Of a stretch of DNA of 64,000 bases, positions 17,289 through 27,500 are shown piece by piece. A program made the position numbers and the translations under genes. Every line of letters starts with the position of its first letter. Within the stretch, counting starts at the first letter, position 1. The stretch is from G963663775 sp963663775 (GTDB lineage Bacteria; Bacillota; Clostridia; Oscillospirales; Butyricicoccaceae): NCBI GenBank assembly GCA_963663775.1, contig OY760624.1, forward strand, positions 1,426,001 through 1,490,000, written 5' to 3'. A model generated the notes under the pieces. That model was given only the letters and a program-made list of their open reading frames with translations, did not search any database and was not told the DNA's origin.

Positions 17289-18194
17289 ATGGAAGCGTTT
17301 TTGATTTCAATGTTTCAAATGGCAGTGCCGCTGATTCTTTGTACCTGCGGCGCACTGTTTAGTGAAAAAGCCGGCATTGTGAACATTGGACTGGAGGGTC
17401 TGATGCTCAACGGTGCGTTGTTTGGCGTGCTTGGCTCGTATTGGACTGGCTCTCCCTATTTCGGCGCACTGCTTGCCATCGTAAGCAGTATGCTGTTGGC
17501 ACTCGTGTTTGGGTTTTTTACGATTACCATTCGGGCAAACCAAATCGTCATGGGTGTGGCAATCAACACAATTGCCAGCGGCTTGACCATTTCGCTCAAC
17601 CGATTGTTCCTAACATCTGCGGGCGTGATGAAAGTCAATAGCTTTTCCCGTATTGAAATTCCAGGTTTGAGCAACATCCCGTTGGTTGGTGCATCATTTT
17701 TCAATCAGACAATCTTGGGGTATTTTGCGTATCTAATGGTTTTTGTCACGTGGTTTGTGTTTTATAAAACCAATTTGGGGCTCAAAATCCGCTCGGCTGG
17801 GGAACATCCGACTGCTTGCGATACCGTGGGCATCAATATTCCGCAGCTGCGGTTCGGCACGGTGCTATACAGCGGTGCACTGGCGGGTTTGGCGGGTGCG
17901 TTTATCTCTACCGGACAGCTCAGCACATTTTCAGAGGGCATGGTCGCCGGGCGTGGATTTATCGCCTATGCTGCCGTGATATTCGGCAATTATACGCCAT
18001 TGGGCGTGTTCCGCTCCTGCATTTTGTTTGCCATTGGCATGGGACTGCAGTATCGCTTGCAGGCAATGGACACCCCGATTTCGTATTATTTCTGGATGAT
18101 GCTGCCCTATATTATCACCATCGTCGCACTTTGTATTTATCGCAATAAATCAAACGCCCCCAAATACAGCGGCGTGCCCTATGCAAAAAATTAA
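17289..18194 (+). CDS. BMP/nucleoside-type ABC transporter permease 2
   Basis: The 301-residue protein has about 8 membrane segments and the NupQ-like (COG1079) signatures SEKAGIVNIGLEGLMLNGAL and AGAFISTGQLSTFSEGMVAG. Its start nearly touches the previous stop, with AAAGGAGG inside the end of that gene, so expression is coupled. With permease 1 it forms the heterodimeric core of the importer. Confidence 0.9.
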   Translation: MEAFLISMFQMAVPLILCTCGALFSEKAGIVNIGLEGLMLNGALFGVLGSYWTGSPYFGALLAIVSSMLLALVFGFFTITIRANQIVMGVAINTIASGLTISLNRLFLTSAGVMKVNSFSRIEIPGLSNIPLVGASFFNQTILGYFAYLMVFVTWFVFYKTNLGLKIRSAGEHPTACDTVGINIPQLRFGTVLYSGALAGLAGAFISTGQLSTFSEGMVAGRGFIAYAAVIFGNYTPLGVFRSCILFAIGMGLQYRLQAMDTPISYYFWMMLPYIITIVALCIYRNKSNAPKYSGVPYAKN

Positions 18195-18212
18195 CAGTCA
18201 GGAGGATGGACA

Positions 18213-19769
18213 ATGGCTATTTTAGAAATGCAGCACGTTTCCAAGCACTTTGGAGAAGTTGCCGCAAATGTGGATGTAAACCTCTTGGTGGAGCAAGGTG
18301 AGGTGCACGCACTGCTGGGCGAAAATGGCGCCGGAAAATCCACGCTGATGAATATCTTATATGGATTATACAAGCCGACCAGCGGAGTGGTCTATTGGGA
18401 AGGCGAGAAGCTGGATCTCAAAGACCCAAAGGATGCGATTGCAAAGGGCATTGGCATGGTGCATCAGCATTTTATGCTGGTGCCGACACTGACCGTCATC
18501 GAAAATGTCGTTTTAGGTCTGCGAAGCAATAAAAGGATTTTGGACTTAAAAGCATCCGCAAAAGAATTTGCAGAGATGGCAGAACGTTATGACATGCCGA
18601 TTGACCCGTGGGCTAAGATTTCGGAATTGTCGGTTGGACAGCAGCAGCGTGTCGAAATTTTAAAAGCACTTTACCGCAAGGCAAAATTGCTCGTTTTGGA
18701 TGAGCCGACCGCAGTTTTGACCCCGCAGGAAGTAGACGTGCTGTTTCAGGTCATTCAGCGGCTGCGAAACGAAGGGTTGACCATTATTTTGATTGGGCAC
18801 AAAATGCACGAAATCATGGCAGTCTGTGACCGATGCACGGTGCTGCGGCAGGGACGGGTGGTTGCCACGGTCAATGTTTCTGACATTCAAGACCAAAGCC
18901 AGCTGGCAGAACTGATGGTTGGACAGCACGTAGAGCTGAGCATGCAAAAAAACCCGCAAAAGCTAGGCGAAACCGTGCTAAATGTGGAATATATCAGCTA
19001 TGTGGACACGCATCTTGTGAAAAAACTCGATGAGGTTAATTTTAAAGTGCATGCAGGCGAAATTGTGGGCATTTGTGGGGTTGATGGGAACGGGCAGTCC
19101 GAGTTGGTGCGCTGCATTACCGGGTTGCTCCATCCAACCATTGGAGGCATCTATATTCATGGGGACGATGTCACAAATGCGTCCGCTGAGAAGATTTTAT
19201 CGCATGGTGTGGCACATATTCCGGAAGACCGTCACAGTATGGGCATGCTCATGGATATGTCCATCAATGAAAATCTGATTTTGATGAATTTTCAAACCCC
19301 ACCTGCGTCCAAGCATGGCATGCTGGACTGGAAGTGGATTACGCAGCACAATCAGGAGCTGGTTGCAACGTATAATGTAAAAACGCCGAGCGTTCATGAA
19401 CGTGCAGGAAATCTTTCCGGCGGCAATCAGCAAAAGTTCGTGGTTGGACGGGAATTGGACCGCAAGCCTTCGTTGCTTATTGCGGTGCATCCTGACCGGG
19501 GCTTGGATATTGGTGCCACAAAATTTATCCAGCAGCGCATTTTGGAGGAACGGGACAAAGGGACGGCGGTTCTGCTGGTTTCCACAGAGCTAGACGAAAT
19601 TATGGAGCTTTCCGACCGCATTATCGTTATGAATGGCGGGCGTGTGATGGGCAAACTGCTGCAGCAGGATGCAACACGAGAGGATTTGGGTCTGATGATG
19701 GCGGGCGTGTCGCAAAGAACGCTTCCATGCGCTGACAAATATCGTGCAGCCTCCATAAATGAGGATTGA
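18213..19769 (+). CDS. BMP/nucleoside-type ABC transporter ATPase (two ABC domains)
   Basis: The 518-residue protein contains two ABC cassettes. The first has Walker A GENGAGKS, Q-loop region HQHFMLVPTLTV, signature LSVGQQQRVEIL and Walker B LLVLDEPTAVL. The second has a degenerate Walker A (GVDGNGQS, Lys replaced by Gln), signature LSGGNQQKF and a weakened Walker B (LLIAVHPDRGLD). One active and one degenerate site is normal for sugar and nucleoside ATPases of this type. It closes the operon in the order BMP, BMP, permease, permease, ATPase; the ATPase more often comes second. Confidence 0.93.
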   Translation: MAILEMQHVSKHFGEVAANVDVNLLVEQGEVHALLGENGAGKSTLMNILYGLYKPTSGVVYWEGEKLDLKDPKDAIAKGIGMVHQHFMLVPTLTVIENVVLGLRSNKRILDLKASAKEFAEMAERYDMPIDPWAKISELSVGQQQRVEILKALYRKAKLLVLDEPTAVLTPQEVDVLFQVIQRLRNEGLTIILIGHKMHEIMAVCDRCTVLRQGRVVATVNVSDIQDQSQLAELMVGQHVELSMQKNPQKLGETVLNVEYISYVDTHLVKKLDEVNFKVHAGEIVGICGVDGNGQSELVRCITGLLHPTIGGIYIHGDDVTNASAEKILSHGVAHIPEDRHSMGMLMDMSINENLILMNFQTPPASKHGMLDWKWITQHNQELVATYNVKTPSVHERAGNLSGGNQQKFVVGRELDRKPSLLIAVHPDRGLDIGATKFIQQRILEERDKGTAVLLVSTELDEIMELSDRIIVMNGGRVMGKLLQQDATREDLGLMMAGVSQRTLPCADKYRAASINED

Positions 19770-19796
19770 TTGTATTTTTTCGACTGGATTCGCACA

Positions 19797-19845
19797 ATAA
19801 GAACCTGTATTTCCAACGGCAATCGTTGAAAATACAGGTTCTTAT
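19797..19845. terminator. Near-perfect 22-bp hairpin between convergent genes
   Basis: ATAAGAACCTGTATTT (19797-19812) pairs perfectly with 19830-19845. The stem continues after one mismatch with CAACG/CGTTG around a 5-nt loop. It lies between the ATPase gene and the convergent cyclase gene. No clear T-run follows on either side, so bidirectional termination is likely but not certain. Confidence 0.6.
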
Positions 19846-19936
19846 ATTGGGAGGAGAAGGTGCTCCCGTGGCGCAATCGTATGACATTCTGCGTGGACGG
19901 CAGTGGGACACAGAATCACTGTGTTGTATGCTGCAG

Positions 19937-21487
19937 CTATGGATTCGAACCCTGCGATGTATAGATTTCCGTTCTGTTGCGACCGTTTGTTTTGGATTGA
20001 TAAAGTGCCTGGTCGGCTTGAGAAATCAAATCCTCCAGCGTTAAGTGCTTTTGATAGGAAGTCATGCCGATGCTTAACGTGATTTGATAGTTTTTATCTG
20101 CTGCAATCAAGTGGGCTTGCGCAACTGTCTGACGAAATCGCTCAACAAAGGGGAACGCTTCTTCTGCTGTCATATCCACAAGCAAAAGGATAAATTCCTC
20201 TCCGCCAAATCTGGCGACAATATCACTTGTTCGAAAGAAGTTTTTGGACAAAGCAGATACCGATTTTAGCACTTCATCACCAGCCAAATGCCCAAATATA
20301 TCATTTACCTTTTTAAAATAATCAATATCCAACATCAGCACCGTTAGCTTTTTGTTTTCTGCGCTGGCGTTTTCCAGTATTTGTGTTGCTTGATAGGTGA
20401 ATTCACGTCTGTTGTATAATCGCGTTAATGCATCCGTTTTTGCAACATGTTCCAATTGGCGCTTTTCTGCAACCTCTTGTGTGATATCTCGAATGGTCTT
20501 GATAGAACCACATCTGCGGTTTTTATGCAGCACTTCACTTGTATTGATTTCAAAACATTTGTATCCGGATAAAACAGCGCCTTCGTAGGTTGCTATCTCT
20601 GAACTGTTTAAAAATGCAAATAAATCGCAATTGGTTTTTTCTTTATATTTGGATAAATAGGTATATTCCAAGGACAATTGATGTTCCAGAAAAAAGTTAG
20701 AGGCGCTCTGGTTATAGTCAATGATGCGCTCTTGATTGTTGAGTACAATGAGCGCATCCTCCTGCACTTGAAAAAGCTTGTTTCGTGCCAAAGAGTTTAC
20801 TTCCAAAAAATCTTGTTTGGCAATAAAATAAGAGATGAGAAAAATCGGAATCGTTAAGAAGATTGCCGGATAATCTAATTCCAGATACGAAGAATTGACG
20901 AGTGCAAGAACCAATGGAAAAAAGGAAAACACACCTATAACGGCAAACCTTTTATAATTGCTGCGTTCATCATCTTTCCCAATGACAGAAAACACCGCAA
21001 AAATGCAAGTGATTAGGAACGTAATGAGCATGTTGTAGCCTTCCTGCACGTAATACCATGGGCCTTTTTGAATGCTGAGCAGTCCCATCTCTTGATACAG
21101 CCGAAATGAATAGTCTGCATAAAAAAGGTGATGAAAGTGGTTTGTCCAGCGCAATACATACGTGATGCAGGGGATGATAAAAAATAGAATACAGGTTCCT
21201 TTTTTGAGTTTTCTTCGCATGCCTGTAAAATCTAACACCATCAGAAGCCAGACACTGCTGATAAGGGGGATGGTTGTGTATTGAAAATAATTCCAAAAAA
21301 GTGCTGTTTCAAGGGAATTGCTGTGCAATTCTGTCATATATCCAAAGATGTAGATGATTAAACTGCAAACCAGAAATTTCAAGGCGTTCAGATACGTGGA
21401 CTGTGCCTTATCCCACACATATATAATGATATATATCCCGACACACAAGATAATAAAAAAATACATCGTCAAAAAATTAAGTAACAT
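19937..21487 (-). CDS. Membrane diguanylate cyclase (7TM - PAS-like - GGDEF)
   Basis: The 516-residue protein has about seven membrane helices (about 5-225) resembling the 7TM sensor of histidine kinases. A PAS-like region (about 235-340) and a GGDEF domain (about 345-510) follow. The active-site motif is Gly428-Gly-Glu-Glu-Phe432 in RFGGEEF, and an Arg419-Thr-Ser-Asp422 I-site sits exactly five residues before it. It should therefore make cyclic di-GMP from two GTP and be product-inhibited. No EAL domain is present, and the signal sensed by the membrane part is unknown. It stands alone between the transporter operon and the restriction operon. Confidence 0.92.
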   Translation of the reverse strand: MLLNFLTMYFFIILCVGIYIIIYVWDKAQSTYLNALKFLVCSLIIYIFGYMTELHSNSLETALFWNYFQYTTIPLISSVWLLMVLDFTGMRRKLKKGTCILFFIIPCITYVLRWTNHFHHLFYADYSFRLYQEMGLLSIQKGPWYYVQEGYNMLITFLITCIFAVFSVIGKDDERSNYKRFAVIGVFSFFPLVLALVNSSYLELDYPAIFLTIPIFLISYFIAKQDFLEVNSLARNKLFQVQEDALIVLNNQERIIDYNQSASNFFLEHQLSLEYTYLSKYKEKTNCDLFAFLNSSEIATYEGAVLSGYKCFEINTSEVLHKNRRCGSIKTIRDITQEVAEKRQLEHVAKTDALTRLYNRREFTYQATQILENASAENKKLTVLMLDIDYFKKVNDIFGHLAGDEVLKSVSALSKNFFRTSDIVARFGGEEFILLLVDMTAEEAFPFVERFRQTVAQAHLIAADKNYQITLSIGMTSYQKHLTLEDLISQADQALYQSKTNGRNRTEIYTSQGSNP

Positions 21488-21752
21488 GTTCGCACTTCCT
21501 TAGCGTATGTCATGCAATGTGCCAGTACAAATGTTTCTTGCATATTGTTTTGTTTGCGGCTTTCCGTTTTGCGCAGGGAAAACTTCACTACTTTATTCTA
21601 GCACATTTTGCTTCCTTGTGGCGTATAAAATTCGCAAAGGATGAAATCGCTGTGTGCATGGAAAATGTTAAATTCCGTGCAGCCTGTAAGTAGAGTGCTT
21701 TTGAGGAGTGCAATAGACACCAATACTGTTTCCATGAACCGAAACCATCTCG

Positions 21753-21781
21753 TTGTAATCCAGCTGAATTTATGCTATAAT
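21753..21781 (+). promoter_or_regulatory. Promoter of the hsdMSR operon
   Basis: TTGTAA (21753-21758) and TATAAT (21776-21781) are separated by 17 nt, 59 nt before the hsdM start. Confidence 0.75.
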
Positions 21782-21839
21782 ATGTCATATTATAGCCGTT
21801 TTACAGCACAAAATAGAATTGATAGATGAGGGATACACC

Positions 21840-23408
21840 ATGGCTGACAATAAGAAAGAGCAGGAACGGGACGAGCTGCATCGTGCGATCTGGTCGATTG
21901 CGGACGATTTGCGTGGGAGCGTGGATGGCTGGGATTTTAAATCCTATGTACTGGGCATCATGTTTTATCGCTACATTTCCGAAAATTTAACGAATTACAT
22001 CAATGCAGGGGAATGGGATACCGGAAATACAACCTTTGATTATGTGCAGATGTCGGATGCAGAAGCGGAAGAGGCACGCACGGATATGGTGCAAACCAAG
22101 GGCTTTTTTATCCTGCCATCCGAACTGTTTCAAAATGTGCGCAAAAATGCAAAGGATAATCAAGACCTCAACATGACCTTGGAACAGGCATTCCGCCACA
22201 TTGAAGAATCCGCCAAGGGCAGCGACAGTGAGGATGATTTTGTTGGGCTATTTGATGATATTGATGTTAACAGTAACAAGCTGGGCGGTACGGTTGCAAA
22301 GCGCAACGATAGACTGCTGAAGCTGATGGACGGCATTGGCGAAATGAAGCTGGGCGCATATCAAGACAATACCATCGATGCCTTTGGGGATGCGTATGAA
22401 TTTCTCATGGGCATGTATGCCTCAAACGCAGGCAAAAGCGGCGGCGAATATTACACGCCGCAGGAGGTTTCCGAGCTGTTGACCCGCCTTTCCGTGGTTG
22501 GCAAAACCGAGGTCAACAAGGTTTATGACCCTGCCTGCGGTTCGGGTTCGTTGCTGCTGAAAGCGTCTAAGATTTTGGGCAGGGAAAATGTACGTCAAGG
22601 TTTTTATGGGCAGGAAATCAACATCACGACCTATAACCTGTGCCGCATCAATATGTTTTTGCACGATATTGATTTTGACAAATTCCATATCGCCCATGAA
22701 GATACGCTGACTTCTCCACAGCATTGGGATGATGAGCCGTTTGAAGTCATCGTATCCAACCCGCCGTACTCCATCAAATGGGAGGGGGACGACAGCCCAC
22801 TTTTGATAAACGACCCTCGTTTTTCGCCGGCTGGCGTGCTTGCGCCGAAGTCCAAGGCGGATTTGGCGTTTATCATGCATTCGCTGGCGTGGTTGGCAAC
22901 GAACGGCACAGCGGCGATTGTCTGCTTCCCCGGCATTATGTATCGTGGCGGGGCAGAAAAGAAAATCCGTGGCTATCTCATCGACAACAATTTTGTGGAT
23001 TGCGTGATTCAGCTGCCGAGCAATCTGTTTTTCGGGACAAGCATTGCAACCTGCATTATGGTGCTGAAAAAGAGCAAAAGCGAAGCCAAAACCTTGTTTA
23101 TTGATGCTTCCAAGGAATTTATCAAGGTGACAAACAATAACAAACTCACCGAGGAACACATTGCAAAAATCGTTGCCACATTTGCCGAGAAAAAGGATGC
23201 AGTGCATTTCTCTCGCCTTGTGCCCAACAGCGAAATTGCCGAGCAGGAGTATAATCTTTCGGTGTCGACCTATGTGGAACAGGAGGACACGAGGGAAAAG
23301 ATTGATATTGCGGTGCTGAATGCACAGATTGCCGAAATCGTGGCAAAAGAAGCGGTTTTGCGGACGAAGATTGATAAAATCATTGCAGAAATCGAGGTTG
23401 GCGCATGA
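21840..23408 (+). CDS. hsdM: Type I restriction-modification DNA methyltransferase subunit
   Basis: The protein (about 522 aa) carries the N-terminal helical HsdM domain (WSIADDLRGSVDGWDFKSYV) and an N6-adenine methyltransferase core. The SAM motif is DPACGSGS at about 230-237 and the catalytic motif NPPY at about 307-310. It methylates adenine at the site chosen by HsdS and is also part of the restriction complex. ATG 21840 has GAGGGA 6 nt upstream; an in-frame TTG at 21819 lacks a ribosome site. Its stop overlaps the hsdS start by 4 nt. Confidence 0.96.
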   Translation: MADNKKEQERDELHRAIWSIADDLRGSVDGWDFKSYVLGIMFYRYISENLTNYINAGEWDTGNTTFDYVQMSDAEAEEARTDMVQTKGFFILPSELFQNVRKNAKDNQDLNMTLEQAFRHIEESAKGSDSEDDFVGLFDDIDVNSNKLGGTVAKRNDRLLKLMDGIGEMKLGAYQDNTIDAFGDAYEFLMGMYASNAGKSGGEYYTPQEVSELLTRLSVVGKTEVNKVYDPACGSGSLLLKASKILGRENVRQGFYGQEINITTYNLCRINMFLHDIDFDKFHIAHEDTLTSPQHWDDEPFEVIVSNPPYSIKWEGDDSPLLINDPRFSPAGVLAPKSKADLAFIMHSLAWLATNGTAAIVCFPGIMYRGGAEKKIRGYLIDNNFVDCVIQLPSNLFFGTSIATCIMVLKKSKSEAKTLFIDASKEFIKVTNNNKLTEEHIAKIVATFAEKKDAVHFSRLVPNSEIAEQEYNLSVSTYVEQEDTREKIDIAVLNAQIAEIVAKEAVLRTKIDKIIAEIEVGA

Positions 23409-24550
23409 GTAAACTCGAAGCATTGCTTGCGGAGCACTGCCCGGATGGGGTGGAGTATGTCAGAATAGGAAGTGTGGTTAATTATGAACAACCGTCGAAA
23501 TATATAGTAAAAAACACTGACTATAATGACGACTTTTCAATTCCGGTTTTAACGGCAGGACAGTCGTTTATTCTCGGTTATACCAATGAAGAAAGTAATT
23601 TGTATAATGCATCAGAAGAAAATCCAGTTATTATTTTTGACGATTTCACAGGAGCGTTCAAGTGGGTTGATTTTCCATTCAAAGTAAAATCATCTGCAAT
23701 GAAAATGCTCACCGCAAATGATGATAAAACCACGTTGCGTTATATATATCATATTATGGGAAACATCGGTTATTCGTCTGATGAACACAAAAGGCTTTGG
23801 ATTAGTATATATTCAGAAATTACTATCCCGCTTCCGCCCTTGGCAGTACAGCGTGAAATTGTTCGGATACTGGACAATTTCACACAGCTTACAGCGGAGC
23901 TTACAGCGGAGCTTACAGCGAGAAAAAAGCAGTATGAATATTATGAAAATAAATTCTTGTTTGATAACGACTCAGAATTATTAAAACTATCTGACGTATG
24001 CATTGTAAATCAAGGATTACAAATACCAATCAGCCAAAGACTTAAGGAACCTGGAGAGAAGAGATATCAATATATTACAGTTCAATTCATTAAAAATAAG
24101 GAAGATGAACAATTTTATATAGAAAATCCAGACCAAAATGTTATATGTTCCGAAGACGATATTTTGGTTACAAGAACTGGAAGCACAGGTGTTATAGTTT
24201 CTGGCGTTAAAGGATGTTTTCACAATAACTTCTTTAAGGTAACTTGCAATGAATTAGTGAATCAGAAATATATGTTTTATCTTCTCAAAAGTAATGTTAT
24301 GTATAAAAGAATGCTTGCTGCTGCATCTGGCGGAACAGTTCCAGATTTGCCACATAAAAAATTTTATAATATAAGTGTGCCTGTTCCGAGTATAAAAAAA
24401 CAAATTCAAATTGTATTTATTCTTCAACAGTTCGACACCCTATGCAACGATATATCCAAAGGCTTGCCTGCGGAAATCGCCGCACGCCGCAAGCAATACG
24501 AATACTATCGTGACAAACTACTGACATTCAAGGAGGCGGGCAACGCTTGA
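23405..24550 (+). CDS. hsdS: Type I restriction-modification specificity subunit
   Basis: The 381-residue protein has two target-recognition domains (about 10-150 and 185-340) separated by conserved helical spacers. The central spacer contains the TAEL repeat (residues 162-173, L-T-A-E L-T-A-E L-T-A-R) followed by KKQYEYYENKF. A related spacer near the C-terminus reads RRKQYEYYRDKL. The recognition domains, especially the second, are clearly more AT-rich than hsdM and hsdR, as expected for exchanged modules. The start ATG overlaps the hsdM stop (ATGA). It sets the split DNA target of the complex. Confidence 0.95.
   Translation: MSKLEALLAEHCPDGVEYVRIGSVVNYEQPSKYIVKNTDYNDDFSIPVLTAGQSFILGYTNEESNLYNASEENPVIIFDDFTGAFKWVDFPFKVKSSAMKMLTANDDKTTLRYIYHIMGNIGYSSDEHKRLWISIYSEITIPLPPLAVQREIVRILDNFTQLTAELTAELTARKKQYEYYENKFLFDNDSELLKLSDVCIVNQGLQIPISQRLKEPGEKRYQYITVQFIKNKEDEQFYIENPDQNVICSEDDILVTRTGSTGVIVSGVKGCFHNNFFKVTCNELVNQKYMFYLLKSNVMYKRMLAAASGGTVPDLPHKKFYNISVPVPSIKKQIQIVFILQQFDTLCNDISKGLPAEIAARRKQYEYYRDKLLTFKEAGNA
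23888..23923 (+). repeat. 12-bp tandem repeat in the hsdS spacer
   Basis: CTTACAGCGGAG occurs exactly at 23888-23899 and 23900-23911, followed by a partial third copy CTTACAGCG at 23912-23920. The unit is in frame and encodes L-T-A-E. In EcoR124-type HsdS a change in copy number of a TAEL repeat alters the gap between the two half-sites. Confidence 0.9.
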
Positions 24551-27500
24551 GCACCTACAACATCGTCATGAGCACCGAAGAAAGCACCGTTGTCACCGAA
24601 TATGAACCACAGAGCAAACGCTCCGATGCCTACCAAAGCGAGCAGGCGCTTGAGCAGGCGTTTATCCAAATGCTCACCGAGCAGGGATATGAATATGTCA
24701 CCTTGCGTAACGCAGAGGGATTGGTGGCGAATCTGCGTGTTCAGCTGGAACGGCTGAACGACATCGCCTTTACCGACAAGGAATGGGACAGCTTTTTCAA
24801 AAACTCAATCGCCAACGCCAATGAGGGCATTGTGGAGAAAACCCGCAAAATCCAAGAAGATTATGTGCAGGTGCTCCGTCGGGAGGACGGCACGAGCCAA
24901 AATATCTACTTGATTGACAAAAAGAATATCCACAACAATTCTTTGCAGGTTATCAACCAATATGAAGAATCCACAGGCAGGCACGACACCCGCTATGATG
25001 TGACGGTGCTCGTCAATGGTCTGCCTTTGGTACATATTGAGCTGAAACGGCGTGGCGTGGCAATCAAAGAGGCATTCAACCAAATCAATCGCTATCAGCG
25101 GGACAGCTTTTGGGCAGGGTGCGGACTGTATGAATATGTGCAGATGTTCGTGATTTCCAACGGCACATTCACGAAATATTATTCCAACACCACCCGCCAA
25201 AGCCACATCAAAGAAGCCGATGGCAGCAGCCGCAAGCGTGCCAAAAAGACCTCCAACAGCTTTGAATTTACGTCCTATTGGGCGGACGGCAACAACCGCA
25301 TCATTGCCGACCTTGTGGACTTCACCAAGACCTTTTTTGCCAAGCATACGGTGCTCAATATTCTGACAAAATACTGCGTGTTCACCTCCGAGGAACTGCT
25401 CCTTGTCATGCGTCCGTATCAAATCGTGGCAACCGAGCGGATTCTAAACCGCATTGCCATTTCCACGAATTACAAAAACACGGGCGGTTTGGCGGCAGGC
25501 GGCTATATCTGGCACACCACAGGCAGTGGCAAAACCTTGACATCGTTCAAAACGGCACAGCTTGCAACCAGTTTGCCCTATATTGACAAGGTTTTGTTTG
25601 TCGTGGACCGAAAAGACCTCGATTATCAGACGATTCGGGAATATGACCGCTTTGAAAAAGGGGCGGCAAACAGCAACAAAAGCACTGCCGTTCTGCAAAA
25701 ACAGCTGGAGGACAGCACTTCCCGCATCATCGTTACCACGATTCAAAAACTGGATGTGTTCATCAGCAAAAACAAAAGCCATGAGATTTATCAAAAACAC
25801 GTGGTTTTGGTATTTGATGAATGCCATCGCTCCCAGTTTGGGCAGATGCACACCAATATTATCAAGCATTTCAAGCAGTATCATATTTTTGGCTTTACAG
25901 GTACGCCGATTTTTGCGCAGAATGCAGGTGCAGGGCAAAATCCGAATCTCCGCACGACAGAACAGGCATTTGGAGATAAACTGCATACGTATACCATTGT
26001 GGATGCTATCAATGATGGCAATGTTCTGCCGTTCCGCATCGATTATATCAATACCATTCAGAAAAAGGACGGCACGAGGGACAAGCAGGTCAAAGCCATC
26101 GACACCGAAGAGGCATTGGGTGCGCCGGCTCGTGTTTCCGAAGTCGTAAAGTATATTTTGGCGCATTTCGACCAAAAAACCGTCCGCAGTTCATATTACA
26201 GCCTAAAAGGACAGCGGGTAAACGGCTTTAACTCGATGTTTGCCGTCAGCTCGATTCCCATGTGCAAAAAATATTATCTGGAGCTGAAACAGCAAATTGC
26301 GGAGCAGCATAAAAATCTGACGATTGCCACCATTTTTTCCTTTGCGGCGAATGAAGCGGATTCCGCAGATGGTATTTTGGAAGATGAAAGCTTTGACACC
26401 GAGGCACTCGACCAAAGCTCCAGAGATTTTCTGGACAGTGCGATTGCAGACTATAATAAGGCCTTTCAAACCAATTTTGACACCTCCAGCAAGGGATTTC
26501 AGGACTATTACAAGGATTTATCCGACAAGGTGAAACGGCGTGAGGTGGATTTGATTCTGGTCGTAAATATGTTCCTTACAGGTTTTGATGCTACCACGCT
26601 GAACACGCTGTGGGTCGATAAAAATCTGAAAATGCACGGGTTGATGCAGGCGTTCAGCCGCACCAACCGCATTTTGAATTCCGTAAAAACCTTCGGCAAT
26701 ATCGTTTGTTTTCGGGATTTGGAGCAGGAAACAAACGATGCCATTGCACTATTCGGTGACCGAGAGGCAAATGGCATTGTACAGCTGAAATCCTATGAGG
26801 ATTATTATTACGGGTATGAGGATGACAAGGGCAATCTGCAAAAGGGATATGAAGAACGCATTGCGGAGCTGCTGCAAAACTATCCGTTGGGGCAGCCGAT
26901 TGTTGGCGAGCAAAACGAAAAGGATTTTATCGTGTTATTTGGTAATATCCTCAGATTGCGGAACATTTTATCCGCATTTGACCGCTTTGCAGGGCAGGAA
27001 CTCATCTCACCACTGGATTTGCAGGATTACACCGGTACGTATCATGATTTGCATGAAGCCTATCAAAATCGTGGAGCGGAAAAGGATAGCATTGTAGAAG
27101 ATGTGGTCTTTGAAATGGAACTGGTCAAGCAGGTCGAGGTGAATATTGATTATATTCTGATGCTGGTGGCGAACTATCATCAGTCCAATTGCAAGGACAA
27201 AGAAATTTTGGTGTCCATCGACAAAGCCATTAAGTCCAGCTTGCAGCTGCGCTCGAAAAAAGAGTTGATTGAGAACTTTATCACCACCATCAATGCGGAT
27301 ACAAACGTAAATGAGGATTGGCTGAAATTCGTGAAAGCGCAAAAAGAATTGGACGTTACCGCCATGATTGCTGCGCAACAATTAAAGCCGGAAGAAACCC
27401 GCAAATTTATAGATAATTCTTTTCGAGATGGGTTGCTCAAAACCACAGGTACCGACATTGATAAGATTTTACCACCGGTTTCACGATTTGGAGGCGGTCG

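Noticed and set aside
19940..19962. tRNA T-loop-like sequence GGGTTCGAATCC on the reverse strand
   Set aside because: The flanking bases do not form a T-stem, and the sequence lies in the 3' end of the diguanylate cyclase gene; no acceptor or anticodon arm is found.
22422..23423. 333-codon open frame on the - strand
   Set aside because: It is a shadow of hsdM, whose methyltransferase motifs are intact.
23888..23923. Short tandem repeats as a possible CRISPR array
   Set aside because: The 12-bp units are contiguous, in frame and code for the TAEL spacer; there are no spacers or cas genes.
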